Shown: positions 63,364-64,000 of the stretch, one piece after another
How positions within the stretch are numbered: the first letter of the stretch is position 1
Layout: every line of letters starts with the position of its first letter
From: Knoellia sp. p5-6-4
GTDB taxonomy: Bacteria; Actinomycetota; Actinomycetes; Actinomycetales; Dermatophilaceae
NCBI RefSeq assembly: GCF_029222705.1
Contig: NZ_JARGZF010000002.1
Span: 496,001 to 560,000 of the forward strand
Reading direction: 5' to 3'
DNA: 64,000 nucleotides
Translations under genes and position numbers: made by a program
Notes under the pieces: model-generated
Seen by the model: only the letters and a program-made list of their open reading frames with translations
What the model was told of the DNA's origin: nothing
Database searches by the model: none

Positions 63364-63671
63364 CAGAGGTACTCCACGTCCTCGGGCACGTCGTAGAACG
63401 TGGGGTGGCGGTAGACCTTGTCGGCCGCCGGGTCGAAGAAGGAGTCGCGCTCGTCCGGGCTCGACGCGGTGATGTCGGCCGCCTTGACCACCCAGAGCGA
63501 GACTCCCTCCTGGCGTCGGGTGTAGACGTCACGGGCGTTGCGCAGGGCCATCGTCGCGTCGGGCGCGTGCAGCGACCCGACGTGCACGTGCGACAGGCCA
63601 CGCTTGCCGCGGACGAAGACCTCCCACAGCGGCCACGACTTCTCGTCGCCCACACCGTTCTCCGTGCTCAC
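63363..63671 (-). CDS. paaB: Phenylacetyl-CoA epoxidase subunit PaaB
   Basis: 102 residues from GTG 63671 (GTGA overlap with paaA). [39 protein letters not shown] and [13 protein letters not shown] match PaaB, which links PaaAC heterotetramers. Normal length. Confidence 0.95.
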   Translation of the reverse strand: MSTENGVGDEKSWPLWEVFVRGKRGLSHVHVGSLHAPDATMALRNARDVYTRRQEGVSLWVVKAADITASSPDERDSFFDPAADKVYRHPTFYDVPEDVEYL

Positions 63672-64000
63672 GCGGCACTCCCCTGACGCTCGCGCCCGGC
63701 CTGCTTGGCGGCATACGCGGTGGCAGCCTCGCGCACCCAGGCACCGTCCTCGTGGGCGGCGCGGCGGTGGGCGATGCGCTCGGCGTTGCACGGCCCGTCG
63801 CCCTTGAGCACGCGCCAGAACTCGTCCCAGTCGATGGGGCCGAAGTCGTAGTGGCCGCGCTCCTCGTTCCACCGCAGGTCGGGGTCGGGCAGCACGATGC
63901 CGAGCTTCTCCGCCTGCGGCACCATCATGTCGACGAACTTCTGGCGCAGGTCGTCGTTGGCGAACCGCTTGATGCCCCAAGCCATCGACTGCTCGGTGTG
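63668..64000 (-). CDS. paaA: Phenylacetyl-CoA epoxidase catalytic subunit (N-terminal part outside window)
   Basis: The last 110 residues are visible; the frame is open to base 64000, so about two thirds of the roughly 310-330-residue protein lie beyond the window. [40 protein letters not shown] and [16 protein letters not shown] are PaaA C-terminal blocks. PaaA holds the di-iron centre that epoxidises the aromatic ring of phenylacetyl-CoA. The operon promoter must lie beyond the window. One octamer copy (63709-63716) encodes Tyr-Ala. Confidence 0.95.
   Translation of the reverse strand, partial: HTEQSMAWGIKRFANDDLRQKFVDMMVPQAEKLGIVLPDPDLRWNEERGHYDFGPIDWDEFWRVLKGDGPCNAERIAHRRAAHEDGAWVREAATAYAAKQAGRERQGSAA

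Overview
This is a chromosomal stretch of a very GC-rich actinobacterium (Actinomycetota). Supporting features are the G/C-ending codons, many GTG starts, a DtxR/IdeR-type iron box, a LexA box of the CGAAC-N4-GTTCG type, a PafBC-type recA promoter, a SAM-IV riboswitch, and conserved actinobacterial blocks (lepA, rpsT and holA; recX-recA; clgR-cinA-pgsA-rimO; ftsK; dapA-rnaseJ). Gene content and order look like Micrococcales, perhaps near Intrasporangiaceae; that placement is inference. No prophage, insertion sequence, CRISPR array, rRNA or tRNA was seen.

Layout. Bases 1-4,100: end of an ornithine cyclodeaminase-like gene, a tyrosine phosphatase, a hot-dog thioesterase and lepA. 4.1-8.4 kb: two Tat-exported phosphatases and an MFS exporter. 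8.4-12.2 kb: an iron-regulated ferric ABC importer (fbpABC order). 12.2-14.1 kb: a frameshifted kinase-like pseudogene and two tandem PemK/MazF-like genes. 14.1-19 kb: rpsT, holA, a DinG-type helicase and a double-GNAT protein. 19.1-21.1 kb: a translationally coupled cassette of an alanine-rich protein, a holin-X-like membrane protein and a DUF3618 protein. 21.1-28.5 kb: hflX, a methyltransferase, dapF, miaA, def, a small antitoxin-like gene, miaB and a secreted LamG-like protein. 28.7-37.1 kb: recX-recA with two promoters, GNAT, DUF427, a three-gene ABC exporter, nitronate monooxygenase, DUF3046 and a membrane glycosyltransferase. 37.2-43.7 kb: lhr-nei, GrpB family, clgR. 43.9-52.6 kb: cinA (PncC domain), pgsA, rimO, M19 dipeptidase, an ion channel, a Bcr/CflA exporter and ftsK. 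52.9-56.9 kb: riboswitch-controlled class-V aminotransferase, a 35-residue membrane protein divergent from a GlxA-type regulator, and a SatD-like pair. 56.9-64 kb: dapA-rnaseJ, thyA-folA, and the phenylacetate epoxidase operon paaABCDE, cut by the window end.

Three genome-scale patterns stand out. First, the octamer GTATGCCG (either strand) occurs at least 35 times, about 15-fold over a rough expectation. It has no strand bias, falls in three codon phases, and forces rare TAT, GCA, ATA and CAT codons, so it looks selected as DNA. Second, at least 16 genes have TAnnnT placed 6-8 bases before an ATG/GTG, which indicates leaderless transcripts and settles several start codons. Third, operons are tightly packed, with many ATGA/GTGA/TGATG overlaps and two convergent pairs that share a single CTAG as both stop codons.

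All coordinates, motifs and counts were read by eye; family names come from motif recognition, not from searches.
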